From assembly GCF_013404075.1 (NCBI RefSeq), contig NZ_JACBJQ010000006.1:124001-188000 (forward strand): a DNA stretch of 64,000 nucleotides, written 5' to 3'. This DNA is from Mycolicibacterium vinylchloridicum (GTDB lineage: Bacteria; Actinomycetota; Actinomycetes; Mycobacteriales; Mycobacteriaceae). Below the pieces are notes generated by a model, which made no database searches, was not told where the DNA came from, and saw only the letters and a program-made list of their open reading frames with translations. A program made the position numbers and the translations under genes. Positions 1-9,487 of the stretch are shown one piece after another (the first letter of the stretch is position 1; each line of letters begins with the position of its first letter).

Positions 1-69
1 AAACCGAATCAGTCGACATCCGCGAAAGCTCCCAAAAGGGGAACCGCAAGAAGCGCTCGGGGTTGACAG

Positions 70-807
70 CTACCGCGGTGGATCGCCCTTCCACTGAAAG
101 CTGTTGACGTACTTGCCCAAATCCATGGCGAGCTGCAGGTTGGCTCCGGACGGCAGGCTGGGTCCGTCGCCGGGCCGGAACGGGTGATACGGGCCGATCG
201 CGGCCCCGATCAACGTCAAGTCGTTCTTCACCGCGGCCATCACCACGATGCGGGTGCGTCGCGCCACCCCGCTGGTGCCCTGCGGATACACGTCCAGCAC
301 GGCGCCGTAGCCGAGCTGATAGCCGACTGTCGCGTTCGGCAACACGTAGGCCACCGTCGCATCGGGCTGCTTCTCGTGCAGCAGGTCGTCGACGACCTGC
401 TCTGCTGTGCGGCCGTTGGCGGGAACTCCGAACAGTTCCATCGCGCCGCCATCGCCCCCAGTGAACACCGCGTTGACGCCGTCAGACTCCTTGGTGATGG
501 TGTAGGCGGACCCTTCGCCCGGATACGCCACCGACCAGGAGCCGTCGGCCGGCGAGAAACGCGGATTGGCTTGTACCGGAATGCCGGTCGGCGGCTTGCC
601 GCAGTCCGGCGGGCAGGCGAACCGAACGGGCGGAGCAGCGGTCAGCAACGAGGCGGCCGTCATCGCACCGGCAACCACAACGAGTCCGGCCGTCAAGAGC
701 AACAGCAGCCGCCGCAGCGGCGTATACCGCACCGGCGTCGCCGTATACGACCCCGACAACACCGAGTAGCCGGGTGCCAGTTCGCGCGACACGGCCGGCG
801 CGCTCAT
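70..807 (-). CDS. Membrane-anchored protein of unknown function, third gene of the S53 peptidase operon
   Basis: 245-residue protein that I do not recognise. A short cytoplasmic N-terminus is followed by one strongly hydrophobic segment at about residues 29-50, then a soluble, probably extracytoplasmic domain with a CPPDCG motif just after the membrane. I chose the ATG that overlaps the stop of the upstream membrane-protein gene by four bases (ATGA); the frame is open further upstream, but there it only shadows that gene. The tight overlap suggests translational coupling with the zinc-ribbon membrane protein and the S53 peptidase. Function unknown; a cell-envelope role is inferred only from topology and neighbours. 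Confidence 0.75.
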   Translation of the reverse strand: MSAPAVSRELAPGYSVLSGSYTATPVRYTPLRRLLLLLTAGLVVVAGAMTAASLLTAAPPVRFACPPDCGKPPTGIPVQANPRFSPADGSWSVAYPGEGSAYTITKESDGVNAVFTGGDGGAMELFGVPANGRTAEQVVDDLLHEKQPDATVAYVLPNATVGYQLGYGAVLDVYPQGTSGVARRTRIVVMAAVKNDLTLIGAAIGPYHPFRPGDGPSLPSGANLQLAMDLGKYVNSFQWKGDPPR

Positions 808-1988
808 CGCTGCACCAACTCGGTTCCCGGTTGCGGCCGATCCCGGCGGCGGGCCTCTCGCGAGTTGCGCGACGCGGCATGGGCGGCGACACCACATGCT
901 GGGCAGAACGCCACATCGGGAACGACGTGTCCGCATCCCGGGCACAGAATCGGCAGCTCGGGATGCAGCGTGTCCTGGGGCTCGTGCAGCACTGCGACCT
1001 GCATACCGACCCGCAACGCCACCACAGCCGCGAATGCGAGCGCCACGTGCACCAAAAACTGGATATCCGAGGCGATCTGGAGCACCTCGACCAGCCCGAC
1101 GTTGGCGTAGGCAGCAGCGGCAACCACGAGAATCAGCGCGCCCGCCGCCAGGTGCCGGATACGGGACGATCCCGGCCGCCGGTGATACCACAGCCCGATC
1201 CCGACCAGACCGCTCACCGCCGCCGCGGTCAACGGCAGCGTCAAACCCCGAACCCCGGCCTCCATCAGCAGATCGGTCACGGACTGATCGCTGAGGGTGA
1301 TGCCGGCGTCGATCTCCTGAACCAGCCGCACCATCGTCACCGTCACCGCGAACACCGTGGCGCCGAGCACGCCAATGACGAATCCGTACAACGATTCCCG
1401 GGTCGGCGGTCGGGTCAGCCGGACCAGCACGGTCGGCACCTGCATGGCCAGCAGCCCACCGAACGGGAGCACCAGTGCGTCACGCACCAACGTGGCGGTG
1501 GGCACCTCGGTGCCCAGCCCCAGGCTGTAGGACTCGGCGACGATCGCGGCGGTCAGCAGTGCCCAGCCCACCCCGGTTGCGATACCCAGCACGACGGTCA
1601 AAGCCCAAACCCGCCAGGAGAAGTCGGCGATCACACCGGTCTCGGTCAGGTAGATCACGAACAGCAGCAGCGGGGCGAAGGTCGCCACCGCCACCATCGG
1701 CACGTACCAGTGCAGTACGCAGAACGTGATCAGAGCCGCCCCGACCAGCAGCAGTCCGACCCGGAAGGTGGCGTGCGACCGCCGGGGCAGGTGCGGGAAC
1801 AACGAGCTGACCAGTGCGGGTTGCAGCACGTTCTCGGCCGGTGCGGCCACAAAGGCGTTGCCCCGCAGCCAGTCCGGGCCGCTGCCGCGTTCGTGCACCA
1901 GCCGTGCGCCGCACCGCCCGCAGAATCTGCCTGCCGGTACGTCGTGTCCGCACAGCCGGCACGGCATGGTCTCCAGCGGCGCGGTCAT
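804..1988 (-). CDS. Polytopic membrane protein with a zinc ribbon at each end
   Basis: 394-residue protein. A CxxC...CxxC zinc ribbon sits at about residues 10-27 and a second, similar one at about 349-366. Between them lie roughly eight hydrophobic segments, so both ribbons probably face the cytoplasm if the helix number is even. It overlaps the S53 peptidase gene upstream and the anchored protein gene downstream by four bases each (ATGA), so the three are very likely one operon. No enzymatic motif is visible. The paired ribbons suggest metal sensing or protein-protein contact, which is inference. Confidence 0.8.
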   Translation of the reverse strand: MTAPLETMPCRLCGHDVPAGRFCGRCGARLVHERGSGPDWLRGNAFVAAPAENVLQPALVSSLFPHLPRRSHATFRVGLLLVGAALITFCVLHWYVPMVAVATFAPLLLFVIYLTETGVIADFSWRVWALTVVLGIATGVGWALLTAAIVAESYSLGLGTEVPTATLVRDALVLPFGGLLAMQVPTVLVRLTRPPTRESLYGFVIGVLGATVFAVTVTMVRLVQEIDAGITLSDQSVTDLLMEAGVRGLTLPLTAAAVSGLVGIGLWYHRRPGSSRIRHLAAGALILVVAAAAYANVGLVEVLQIASDIQFLVHVALAFAAVVALRVGMQVAVLHEPQDTLHPELPILCPGCGHVVPDVAFCPACGVAAHAASRNSREARRRDRPQPGTELVQR

Positions 1989-3568
1989 GCCACCCCCCGC
2001 TGCACGTCGAGGACGTCACGAGCCAGGTTGTCGACATTGGGGGTGCCCAGCCCGGTCACCATGTCATACCCGGGTCCTGCCACGGCGACGGCATTGGTGC
2101 CCAGGACGATGTCGTGGAACGCCGGGCGGGTGGCCCCGGCCGCGATGCGGTACAGCGTCGGATTGAACTCTCCCAGCGCCCGTCCTCCGCTGTCGATCAG
2201 GAACTGATTCATCACCGCCGCGATACCGGCCCACAGCGGCGCCGCCTGCGATGTGCCGCCGCCGACGACCAGTTTCTGACGCAGGACGATCACGGCGCCG
2301 GTGGCGGTGTCGGCGATGGCCGAGACATCGGGGGTCAGGCGGCGCAATGCGGTGTTGGGCGCCGCACTCTGCCACGGCGGCCGTTCGAACAGATTGGAGA
2401 TTCCGCCACCGCTCCCCTGGGTCAGTGGCCCGTCGCTCCACCCGTGCTCGGCGAGCCACTGATAGTGCTCGTCGGTGGACAGCGATGTGCCCCCGACCGT
2501 CGTCACCTCGGGCAGCGAGGCGACCGCATCGAGTCCGACGTCGGACGGACCTGGTGGCGCCGACCAGTCATGGCCGCGTTTGCATTCCAGGCCGGCGAGG
2601 TCACCGCTGGCGTTGAACACGGTGGTGCCGCGGGATACCGCGTCGGCCACCGCTTCGCGGACCGGGGCGAGGTCGGCGGCGGTGATCATCCGGTCACACC
2701 CCCACCCGATCGACAGGCTCCACACCGCACCGGGGAACCGCCGGTCGACCTCCTGCATCATTTCGGCGATCTTGACGTAGGTGCCGCCACCCTCCACCGT
2801 CGGACGGGCGTTCACCAGGACCTTGTGCGCATCGGGTGCCACCGCGTGCGCGACTTGCAGGTCCATCGACGCCTCGTTGTTGCGCTGCTCGGGCATGCCG
2901 CCGACGACATCGGGGGTGAACTTGGGCAGCCCGTAGGTCTGGGCATACATGTCGAGGTCGGGCTGGTCGAAACCGTCGAACGCGAACACCACGATCGTGG
3001 TGTCCTTGCCCGTGTATCCGGCGTCGGCCAGCGGCCGCACGTTGTAGATGGTGCGTAGCGCATCCGGCGGCAGGCTGTGGTCGGGCACATCGGTCGGCAG
3101 CGGCCGGATCGACGGGCTGCTGGAGTAGTACGGGGTGTAGCTGAGGATACGGCCCAGCCCCGACACCGAATCACTCAGCGCTGCAGGCACCGCCGGCTGT
3201 TCGGGTGAAGCGTAGAACTGTTCGCCGGACGGGTTGCGGTAGTCGTACACCGATACCCGCAGAGCCGCGGCAACTCTGGCCGGCGGGCCCTGCAGCACTG
3301 CCCATCCGGCGCCCGGCTGCCAGTGCACCGACAGACCGTTGGCCGAAGCCCACCGCTGCAGACGATCCGGGGCCTGATTGCCACGGAGTTCGGCGGTGAG
3401 CTGCACAGCCCGTGCGCGGGAATCACCGAGGTTGACCGAGGCCTCCAGCAGTTGCGCGTATGGCCCCGTAATCGATTGCGCCGCAGTGGAATCAGGGTAC
3501 GACCGCGCACCGCACCCGGCAAGCGCGAGCACGCCCACCGATAACAGGGCCAACACCGTTCGAGTCAT
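1985..3568 (-). CDS. S53 (sedolisin/kumamolisin) peptidase, lipoprotein
   Basis: 527-residue secreted serine-carboxyl peptidase. The N-terminus is a lipoprotein signal with a lipobox ending in Cys (LALAGC). An activation-type pro-domain follows, then the catalytic domain. Sedolisin features are visible: an E-x-x-x-D pair in NEASMD, the nucleophile motif GGTSQAAP, and the C-terminal calcium-site pattern D-I-V-L-G ending in GPGYDMVTGLG. The family cleaves peptides at acidic pH, which fits a surface protease active in acidic surroundings. It is the first gene of a three-gene operon, and its ATGA overlap with the next gene supports coupled translation. The substrate is unknown. Confidence 0.9.
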   Translation of the reverse strand: MTRTVLALLSVGVLALAGCGARSYPDSTAAQSITGPYAQLLEASVNLGDSRARAVQLTAELRGNQAPDRLQRWASANGLSVHWQPGAGWAVLQGPPARVAAALRVSVYDYRNPSGEQFYASPEQPAVPAALSDSVSGLGRILSYTPYYSSSPSIRPLPTDVPDHSLPPDALRTIYNVRPLADAGYTGKDTTIVVFAFDGFDQPDLDMYAQTYGLPKFTPDVVGGMPEQRNNEASMDLQVAHAVAPDAHKVLVNARPTVEGGGTYVKIAEMMQEVDRRFPGAVWSLSIGWGCDRMITAADLAPVREAVADAVSRGTTVFNASGDLAGLECKRGHDWSAPPGPSDVGLDAVASLPEVTTVGGTSLSTDEHYQWLAEHGWSDGPLTQGSGGGISNLFERPPWQSAAPNTALRRLTPDVSAIADTATGAVIVLRQKLVVGGGTSQAAPLWAGIAAVMNQFLIDSGGRALGEFNPTLYRIAAGATRPAFHDIVLGTNAVAVAGPGYDMVTGLGTPNVDNLARDVLDVQRGVA

Positions 3569-3626
3569 GGGTGAACCGAACCATAGTGCACTGACGTGCG
3601 GTTTGCATGGACCTGCGCCGAAGACG

Positions 3627-5318
3627 CTAAGCGCGGACCTGACGGCGGTAAGTCACCTTGTCGAACTCCCTGCCGTATTCGTCGACGGCCGTGACGTCCA
3701 TCTCGCTCATCAGATTTCCCGGCCGCACGTCGACCCGAATGAAGGCGTAGTTGCGGAACCGGACCCGCGACCACCCGACACCCTCGGTTTGCTTGTGGCC
3801 GTCAGCCGTCCAGACATAGCTGTTTCCCACGAAGGTGTCGGGCAACTCATGACCGCGGTAGCTCTCCTGCTCGCCGGGTTGGAAACTGTAGCGACGCCGC
3901 CCGCCGGATCCCACCGTGTAGTAGACGGTCCCGTCGGCTTCCGGGTAGACGATCGCGTTGTCCTCCGCGGCGCGGGTGGGCGCCCCGGCCCGGATCGGAT
4001 CGGTCCGCTCGAAGGCATGGTTGTGACCCTGCAGCACCAGGTCGACCTGGTAGCGGTCGAACAGCGATCCCCAGGCCGCCCGCACGCCGCCGTCGCTGGC
4101 GTGGTCGGAGACGGTCGAGTACGCGCAGTGGTGGAAGAACGCGACGATGAAGTCGATGTCGGGGTTTGCCCGATGCGTCGCCAATGTCCTTTCCACCCAG
4201 GTATTTTGGGCACCGTGCGAGTAACCTTGGTTCGCGGGGATCTCGTAAGTGACGTCGTTGGCATCCAGGGAGAGCACCGCGACATTGCCGTAGGTGAACG
4301 AGTAGACCGACGGGCATCCCGTCGGTCCGTTGCCCGGGAAGTCCAGGCGCTTCAGATGCCCGCCGTAACCGTGCACCGGGTAGGCGGCTTCCATGTCATG
4401 GTTGCCGGTGGCGAACATCCACGGCGTCGTCGACGCGCTCGGTTCGATGGAGCCCAGGTACACGTCCCAGACGTAGGGATTGAACTTGTCGAAACCCTTG
4501 GGCGGATCGCCTTTTCGGACGAACTGCGGCGGCCTGCCTTCGCCGGTGGGATCGGCATAGGCAATGTCACCGGCCAGCACGTGAAAGTCGGGGCGCGAGG
4601 CGATGATCTGGTTCAGCACGTTGGCAGCATGCGGGGCCGTCGGGTCGTTGTCCCGTTTGTAGGAGTTGTCGTCGTACTCACCGGGCGCGAGACCCGGTGG
4701 GAACGACGGCGTTTCGTTGGTGCCTTGATCGCCCATCATGGTGAACCGGAACCAGCCCAGGGCATCTCGGGCGCTGGGCATCGCGGTGGTCGCCGACAGC
4801 ACGTCGCTGACGAAGCCGTCCTCGGTGCGCCAGCGGTAGAAGTGCGGGGTTCGCCCGGGCAGTCCGTCCACTGGAGCGTGGACGTAGAACTGTTCGGCCG
4901 CGAGCACTCCCCCGCTGCTGTCCGGGATCTGGGTCACCAGGTTGCGGACCTCGGCCTCGACTGTCGCCCCGAGGCCGGGCGTCGGGCCGTGGTCGACGAA
5001 GACCTTGGTTGCACCCGGATTGCGCGACAGCTGGGCGGCCAGCCGTAGCTGGCTCGAGGCGTCCGCGCCGTATCCGACCCGCCGGCCGGCCACCGCCAAG
5101 GGCGCGTCTTGGGCGTACGCCCGGTGCCCGAACGGTGTGACGCCCAGGCCGGCCACCGCCGTGGCTGCCGCCGACCCGCGCAGGAAGGTGCGCCTCGACA
5201 CCCGGTGGCGGCGCAGGTAGGTCTGATGCCATTCGTACTGCTCGGCCATCGTCATCCGACCTGCCAGCGCCGGCGGAATGCCCGTATCGGGAATCTCCAC
5301 ACTCCGATCGTGACGCAC
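3627..5318 (-). CDS. Tat-exported metallophosphoesterase (purple acid phosphatase-like)
   Basis: 563-residue protein of the calcineurin-like phosphoesterase superfamily. The N-terminus carries a twin-arginine motif (SRRTFLRG) followed by an Ala-rich hydrophobic stretch ending near AYA, so export in folded form by Tat is expected. Metal-ligand motifs are in order: GDQG, GDIAYAD, GNHDME, FHHCAYS and GHNHAFER. The segment before the catalytic core resembles the N-terminal Fn3-like domain of purple acid phosphatases. The annotated start is GTG; a later GTG at 5300 or ATG at 5255 would still leave a complete Tat signal. It probably releases phosphate from organic esters outside the cell. Confidence 0.87.
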   Translation of the reverse strand: MRHDRSVEIPDTGIPPALAGRMTMAEQYEWHQTYLRRHRVSRRTFLRGSAAATAVAGLGVTPFGHRAYAQDAPLAVAGRRVGYGADASSQLRLAAQLSRNPGATKVFVDHGPTPGLGATVEAEVRNLVTQIPDSSGGVLAAEQFYVHAPVDGLPGRTPHFYRWRTEDGFVSDVLSATTAMPSARDALGWFRFTMMGDQGTNETPSFPPGLAPGEYDDNSYKRDNDPTAPHAANVLNQIIASRPDFHVLAGDIAYADPTGEGRPPQFVRKGDPPKGFDKFNPYVWDVYLGSIEPSASTTPWMFATGNHDMEAAYPVHGYGGHLKRLDFPGNGPTGCPSVYSFTYGNVAVLSLDANDVTYEIPANQGYSHGAQNTWVERTLATHRANPDIDFIVAFFHHCAYSTVSDHASDGGVRAAWGSLFDRYQVDLVLQGHNHAFERTDPIRAGAPTRAAEDNAIVYPEADGTVYYTVGSGGRRRYSFQPGEQESYRGHELPDTFVGNSYVWTADGHKQTEGVGWSRVRFRNYAFIRVDVRPGNLMSEMDVTAVDEYGREFDKVTYRRQVRA

Positions 5319-5487
5319 CGACCTGCGAAAGCGGGGAATCGGCAGGAAACTCCGCGTGAACAGATTTTCGGTGCGTCAGCGCTAATTACGACCTGGTTGC
5401 AATTGCGCTCCAATCGTCCTCACAACTTTGCTGGCTACCGTCACCTCCGTAGATTTTGAGCTGAATTCCCGGCGGCCAGGAGGCGCG

Positions 5488-6669
5488 TTGAGCGACCACA
5501 TACCCATCGGCGGCACCTGCGCCGCGGGTTTTGGCGCGGTTCGCGACGCCTTCGGGAAGAACTTCACCGACGGTGACGAAGTCGGCGCCGCGGTCGCGGT
5601 GTGGGTCGACGGCGATCTGGTGGTCAACCTTTGGGGCGGCTACGCCGATGCCCGCCGCCGCCGGCAGTGGCGGCAGGACACGCTGGCCAGCATCTTCTCC
5701 GGAACCAAAGGCCTGACCAGCACCTGCGTGCACCTGCTGGCCGACCGGGGCGAGATCGACCTGCACGCCTCTGTCGCGCAGTACTGGCCAGAGTTCGCCC
5801 AGAACGGGAAAGACGACATCACCGTCGCCTCGGTGCTCGGCCACCGCTCGGGGGTGATCGGCCCGCGCACCCGCATGCATTGGACTGACACCACCGACTG
5901 GGATCGGGTGTGTGCTGACCTGGCCGCTTCCGAGCCGTGGTGGCCGCCCGGGACCGCGCAGGGCTATCACATGGTGACGTTCGGCTTCATCCTCGGCGAG
6001 GTGGTCCGGCGCGTCACCGGGCGCACCATCGGCCACTACCTGCGGACCGAGATCGCCGAGCCGATGGGTATCGACGTCCACATCGGCCTGCCTGCCGCCG
6101 AACACCATCGCTGCGCGGAGATGGTCAACAAGCCGCACATCCGCGACGTCCTGGCCCACGGTCAGGCGCCGGGCCACCCGACCTCCCTCGACGAGCATCC
6201 GATGGCAGGTCTGTCGGTGGCGATGGGCTTCGTTCCCGACGACGAGCTCGGCTCCAACGAACTCACGCGCTGGCGCACCAGTGAGTTCCCGGGCACCAAC
6301 GGCCACGTCTCGGCGCTGGGAATGGCGACCTTCTACAACGGACTGGCGCAGGAGAAGCTACTCAGCCGCGATCATCTGGAATCCGTGCGCGTCTCGCAGG
6401 GCGGGTTCGACGCCGATGTCGTACTCGGCGCCCGGGTCGCCGACCACGGGTGGGGTCTGGGCTACATGCTCAACCAACGCGGGGTCGCGGGCCCGAACCT
6501 GCGCAGCTTCGGCCACGGCGGATCCGGCGGCTCGTACGGCTTTGTCGACCTCGAACACCGCATCGGCTACGCGTACGTGATGAACTATTTCGACGCCACC
6601 AAGTGCAACGCCGACCCCCGCAGCACGGCGTTGAGTGACGCGGTCTACCGCGCTCTCGGTGTGCTCTGA
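5488..6669 (+). CDS. Serine hydrolase of the class C beta-lactamase/esterase family (EstB, LipE/LipP type)
   Basis: 393-residue protein with the SxxK nucleophile motif as SGTK in the IFSGTKGLT segment, and a C-terminal HGGSGGS that probably corresponds to the KTG-like motif. I chose TTG at 5488 because AGGAGG lies at 5478-5483 just before it; an upstream in-frame TTG at 5428 lacks such a site. No export signal is visible, so it is probably a cytoplasmic esterase. M. tuberculosis has several relatives (LipD, LipE, LipL, LipP), and LipP (Rv2463) lies next to nei1, which makes that assignment possible but unproven. It is divergent from the phosphatase gene. Confidence 0.85.
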   Translation: MSDHIPIGGTCAAGFGAVRDAFGKNFTDGDEVGAAVAVWVDGDLVVNLWGGYADARRRRQWRQDTLASIFSGTKGLTSTCVHLLADRGEIDLHASVAQYWPEFAQNGKDDITVASVLGHRSGVIGPRTRMHWTDTTDWDRVCADLAASEPWWPPGTAQGYHMVTFGFILGEVVRRVTGRTIGHYLRTEIAEPMGIDVHIGLPAAEHHRCAEMVNKPHIRDVLAHGQAPGHPTSLDEHPMAGLSVAMGFVPDDELGSNELTRWRTSEFPGTNGHVSALGMATFYNGLAQEKLLSRDHLESVRVSQGGFDADVVLGARVADHGWGLGYMLNQRGVAGPNLRSFGHGGSGGSYGFVDLEHRIGYAYVMNYFDATKCNADPRSTALSDAVYRALGVL

Positions 6670-6723
6670 CAAGCAAATTCTCGTTCTCCGGGGCGGTGTC
6701 ACCCGATCGGTAGTGTGGACGCC

Positions 6724-7533
6724 ATGAACGGTGTGCTGGTCGTGCTCATCCTGGTCGTCGTCATTGCGATCGTGCTGGCGGTGTGGAGCTCGTCGCGGGC
6801 CTCGGGCAACCGCAATGCAGCCTCTCTGGCCGACGCGAAGGCCGACGCGCGCCGGGTGATCGAACGCCTGGGCGGGCAGGTGCTCAACCTCACCGGCAAC
6901 AACGAGGCGTCGACCCAGGCACTGGCCGATGCCTCGGAGCGGTTCACCGCCGCCTCGTCACAGATCGACCAGGCCACCACCGCCAAGCAGGCCATGCTGG
7001 CCAAGGAAAGTGCGATCGAGGGGCTGTATTACGTACGCGCCGCGCGCACCGCGATGGGCATGGACCCCGGACCGGAACTGGAGACGATGGCCGGCCAGAA
7101 GTCGGCCGGTGCGGTCACCGAGGACCGCAAGGTTGCGTTCGAGGGCCGCGAGATCGAGGCCTCCCCCGTCCCCAGCCAACGCACCCCGAACTACTTCCCC
7201 GGCGGCCAGGTCGCCGGGCGTCCGGTGCCGGCCGGCTGGTACTCCGAGCCGTGGTGGAAGACGGCGCTGGTCGCCGGCGCCTGGGGTGTGGGCTCGGTGC
7301 TGCTGTTCGACGCGTTGTTCTCCGGCATGGGCGGCGTCGACTACGGTGCCTCGGGCTTCGAGAACGGCTACGGCTCAGGGTTCGACCAAGGTTTCGACCA
7401 GGGCTACGACCAGGGTCTGGACGCTGGCCAGGACACCGGTTGGGGCGACGGCGGCGGTCTTGGTGACAGCGGCGGCTGGGGCGGCGGCGATTTCGGCGGT
7501 GGCGATTTCGGCGGCGGGTTCGGCGACTTCTAG
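6724..7533 (+). CDS. DUF1542-like membrane protein with a Gly/Asp/Gln-rich repeat tail
   Basis: About 269 residues. The order is an N-terminal transmembrane helix (residues 1-20), an Ala-rich helical region with heptad character, a second hydrophobic stretch after WWKTALVAGAWGVG, and a low-complexity C-terminus. The tail contains tandem (F/Y)DQG units followed by GGGDFGGG-type glycine runs. ATG at 6724 gives the cleanest membrane start; a GTG nine bases upstream is possible. Mycobacterial proteins of this shape are annotated DUF1542 with no known function. It converges on the antiporter gene, with about 34 bases between the two. Confidence 0.8.
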   Translation: MNGVLVVLILVVVIAIVLAVWSSSRASGNRNAASLADAKADARRVIERLGGQVLNLTGNNEASTQALADASERFTAASSQIDQATTAKQAMLAKESAIEGLYYVRAARTAMGMDPGPELETMAGQKSAGAVTEDRKVAFEGREIEASPVPSQRTPNYFPGGQVAGRPVPAGWYSEPWWKTALVAGAWGVGSVLLFDALFSGMGGVDYGASGFENGYGSGFDQGFDQGYDQGLDAGQDTGWGDGGGLGDSGGWGGGDFGGGDFGGGFGDF

Positions 7534-7567
7534 AAATCCGGCGGGCTGGAGCGAAGCGACCCGGGAA

Positions 7568-9259
7568 TTAGAGTCTGCTCTCCAGCCGCGAGGTCACGCC
7601 GGCCTCCTGCAGGTCGAGGCGCTCCAGCATCGCCCGCACCGCGTCGTCGTCGATGTTTCCGGCATCGCGTTCACTGATCAGCGCGGCCCGCTGGGCGGCC
7701 AGCACATCGCGATAGAGCCCGGAGAACACCTCGGCGCGTCGGGTATGCGCCTCCGGGTCGGGCATCTCGTCGGCATCCTGCGAATGCCGGGCGATGGTGT
7801 TGCGGATTTCGGCCAGCACCCTGGGATCGAGCCCTTCGGGTGGGTTGGCCCGAAAATCGGCGAGGACCTCGTCGGCGGCGTCGTGAACCACCCGCTCGGC
7901 CTTGCGCGTCTCATCGCGCTCGTAGCTCTGATCGTCCTGCTGCCCCGACAGTTCCAGGCGGCGGATCAACGGCGGCAGCGTCCATCCCTGCAGCAGTAGT
8001 GTCCCGACCGCGACCGAGAACGCGATCGCCTGGATAGTGGCCCGCTCGGGAAACGGCTCACCGTTGGCCATCGTCAACGGAATACCGGCCGCGGCCGCCA
8101 GCGTCACCACCCCGCGCATACCCGTCCACGACACCACCACGCTCTCGCGCCAACTCAGTGACCGGTGGTCGATCATGGAGCGCCACTTACCATCTGGCTT
8201 GTCCCGCTTCTTGGTGCCCAGCGCGCCGCGTCCGCCGCCGGCCGGGACGGGCACCGACAGCGTGCGGTCGACGTGGCGCAGCAGGACACCACGGCCGAAC
8301 ATCAAGAACACCGACAGCGGCCGGATCGCCAGCACGATGAACAGCACGATCGCCGACGCGATCGCCACCTCGGCCAGCGACTCGTGCTGCTCACGGAGAT
8401 CTTCGAGCACGAATCGCAGATGCAACCCGATGTAGGCGAACACGAACGCCTCCAGCAGTACATCCAGCGCGTGCCAGACATACCGTTCCTGCAGCCGGGT
8501 CTGGTAGCCGGCGCCCAGCGTTCCACTGCCGACCACGAACCCCGCGACCACCACGGCCAGCACCCCTGAGGCGTGCAGTTCCTCGGCGGCGATGAACGCG
8601 GCGAAGGGCACCACCAGGCCCTGGATGGTTTCCAGACCGGGATTGTTCAGCCGCTTGCGGATCCACAACGTCACATAGCCCAGCGCGGCACCGACAGCGG
8701 GACCGACCATCGCGCTGTAACCGAACAGCAGCACCGGGTTCTCGATGAACGTGTGGGTCCCTGCCACCTGAGCCACGGCGACCAAGAACAGCGCCAGGGC
8801 GGCCGCGTCGTTGATCAGGCTTTCCCCGGTCAGGATGGCCATCACTCGTTTGGGCAGGCCGAGCTTGCGACCCACCGCGACGGCGGTGACAGCGTCGGGA
8901 GGTGCCACGATGGCGCCCAGCACCAGAGCCGTGGCGAAGGTCAACGGCACCACCACCAGCCAGGCCGAGACCGCCGCGACGGCGAAGGCTGTCACGAGCA
9001 CCAGAGCCACTCCGAGGCCGAGGATCGGTTTGATGTTGCGGACGAACGTTGGGAACGAGAAATCCAACGCCGCCGAGTACAGCAGCGGCGGCAACACAAC
9101 GGTCAGCAGGATGTGCGAATCCAGCTCGGGCGCTTCGAATCCGGGCAGAAATGATGCCGCGATTCCGACAACGACGATGATCAGCGCGGGTTCCAGACCC
9201 CGCTGATGCGCAATCGCGGTGACCACTATCGCGCCGACGACGACGAGAATCAGTTCCAC
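7568..9259 (-). CDS. Na+/H+ antiporter of the CPA1 family (YjcE/NhaP type)
   Basis: 563 residues with about twelve transmembrane segments and a cytoplasmic C-terminal domain of about 100 residues rich in charged helices. The family signatures PPLLYSAAL, APPDAVTA and GESLINDAAALALF are present; the last carries the ND pair of the ion-binding site. I chose GTG at 9259, directly before the first membrane helix, because the open frame upstream has no membrane or conserved character. The M. tuberculosis counterpart is probably Rv2287 (yjcE). It exports Na+ (or K+) in exchange for protons and supports pH and sodium homeostasis. Confidence 0.9.
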   Translation of the reverse strand: MELILVVVGAIVVTAIAHQRGLEPALIIVVVGIAASFLPGFEAPELDSHILLTVVLPPLLYSAALDFSFPTFVRNIKPILGLGVALVLVTAFAVAAVSAWLVVVPLTFATALVLGAIVAPPDAVTAVAVGRKLGLPKRVMAILTGESLINDAAALALFLVAVAQVAGTHTFIENPVLLFGYSAMVGPAVGAALGYVTLWIRKRLNNPGLETIQGLVVPFAAFIAAEELHASGVLAVVVAGFVVGSGTLGAGYQTRLQERYVWHALDVLLEAFVFAYIGLHLRFVLEDLREQHESLAEVAIASAIVLFIVLAIRPLSVFLMFGRGVLLRHVDRTLSVPVPAGGGRGALGTKKRDKPDGKWRSMIDHRSLSWRESVVVSWTGMRGVVTLAAAAGIPLTMANGEPFPERATIQAIAFSVAVGTLLLQGWTLPPLIRRLELSGQQDDQSYERDETRKAERVVHDAADEVLADFRANPPEGLDPRVLAEIRNTIARHSQDADEMPDPEAHTRRAEVFSGLYRDVLAAQRAALISERDAGNIDDDAVRAMLERLDLQEAGVTSRLESRL

Positions 9260-9487
9260 CCGAAGATTGTCCCGTCCGTGCGATGACTTCGCGTGGTGTG
9301 GTGGCAAGCGGGCCCGTGGGCAAGGCGGCCCCAGTGACGGACGGCACCCGATCTTCTTATTGAAATCGACATCTTGTCTGCCACGCCACCGGTGGGGTGA
9401 AGAGTTCGCTACCGCGATGACGACAACGGTCTCCGACCGCTTGAACCGGGCCACCGGGCCACACGCGGCTATGGCCGGACGCTTGCC

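Noticed and set aside
774..2207. Long open frame on the plus strand opposite the zinc-ribbon membrane protein
   Set aside because: Arg/Gln/His-rich composition without domains, fully antisense to well-supported genes; typical of high-GC shadow frames.
8037..8435. Plus-strand frames opposite the Na+/H+ antiporter
   Set aside because: Antisense shadows in a gene with clear antiporter signatures.
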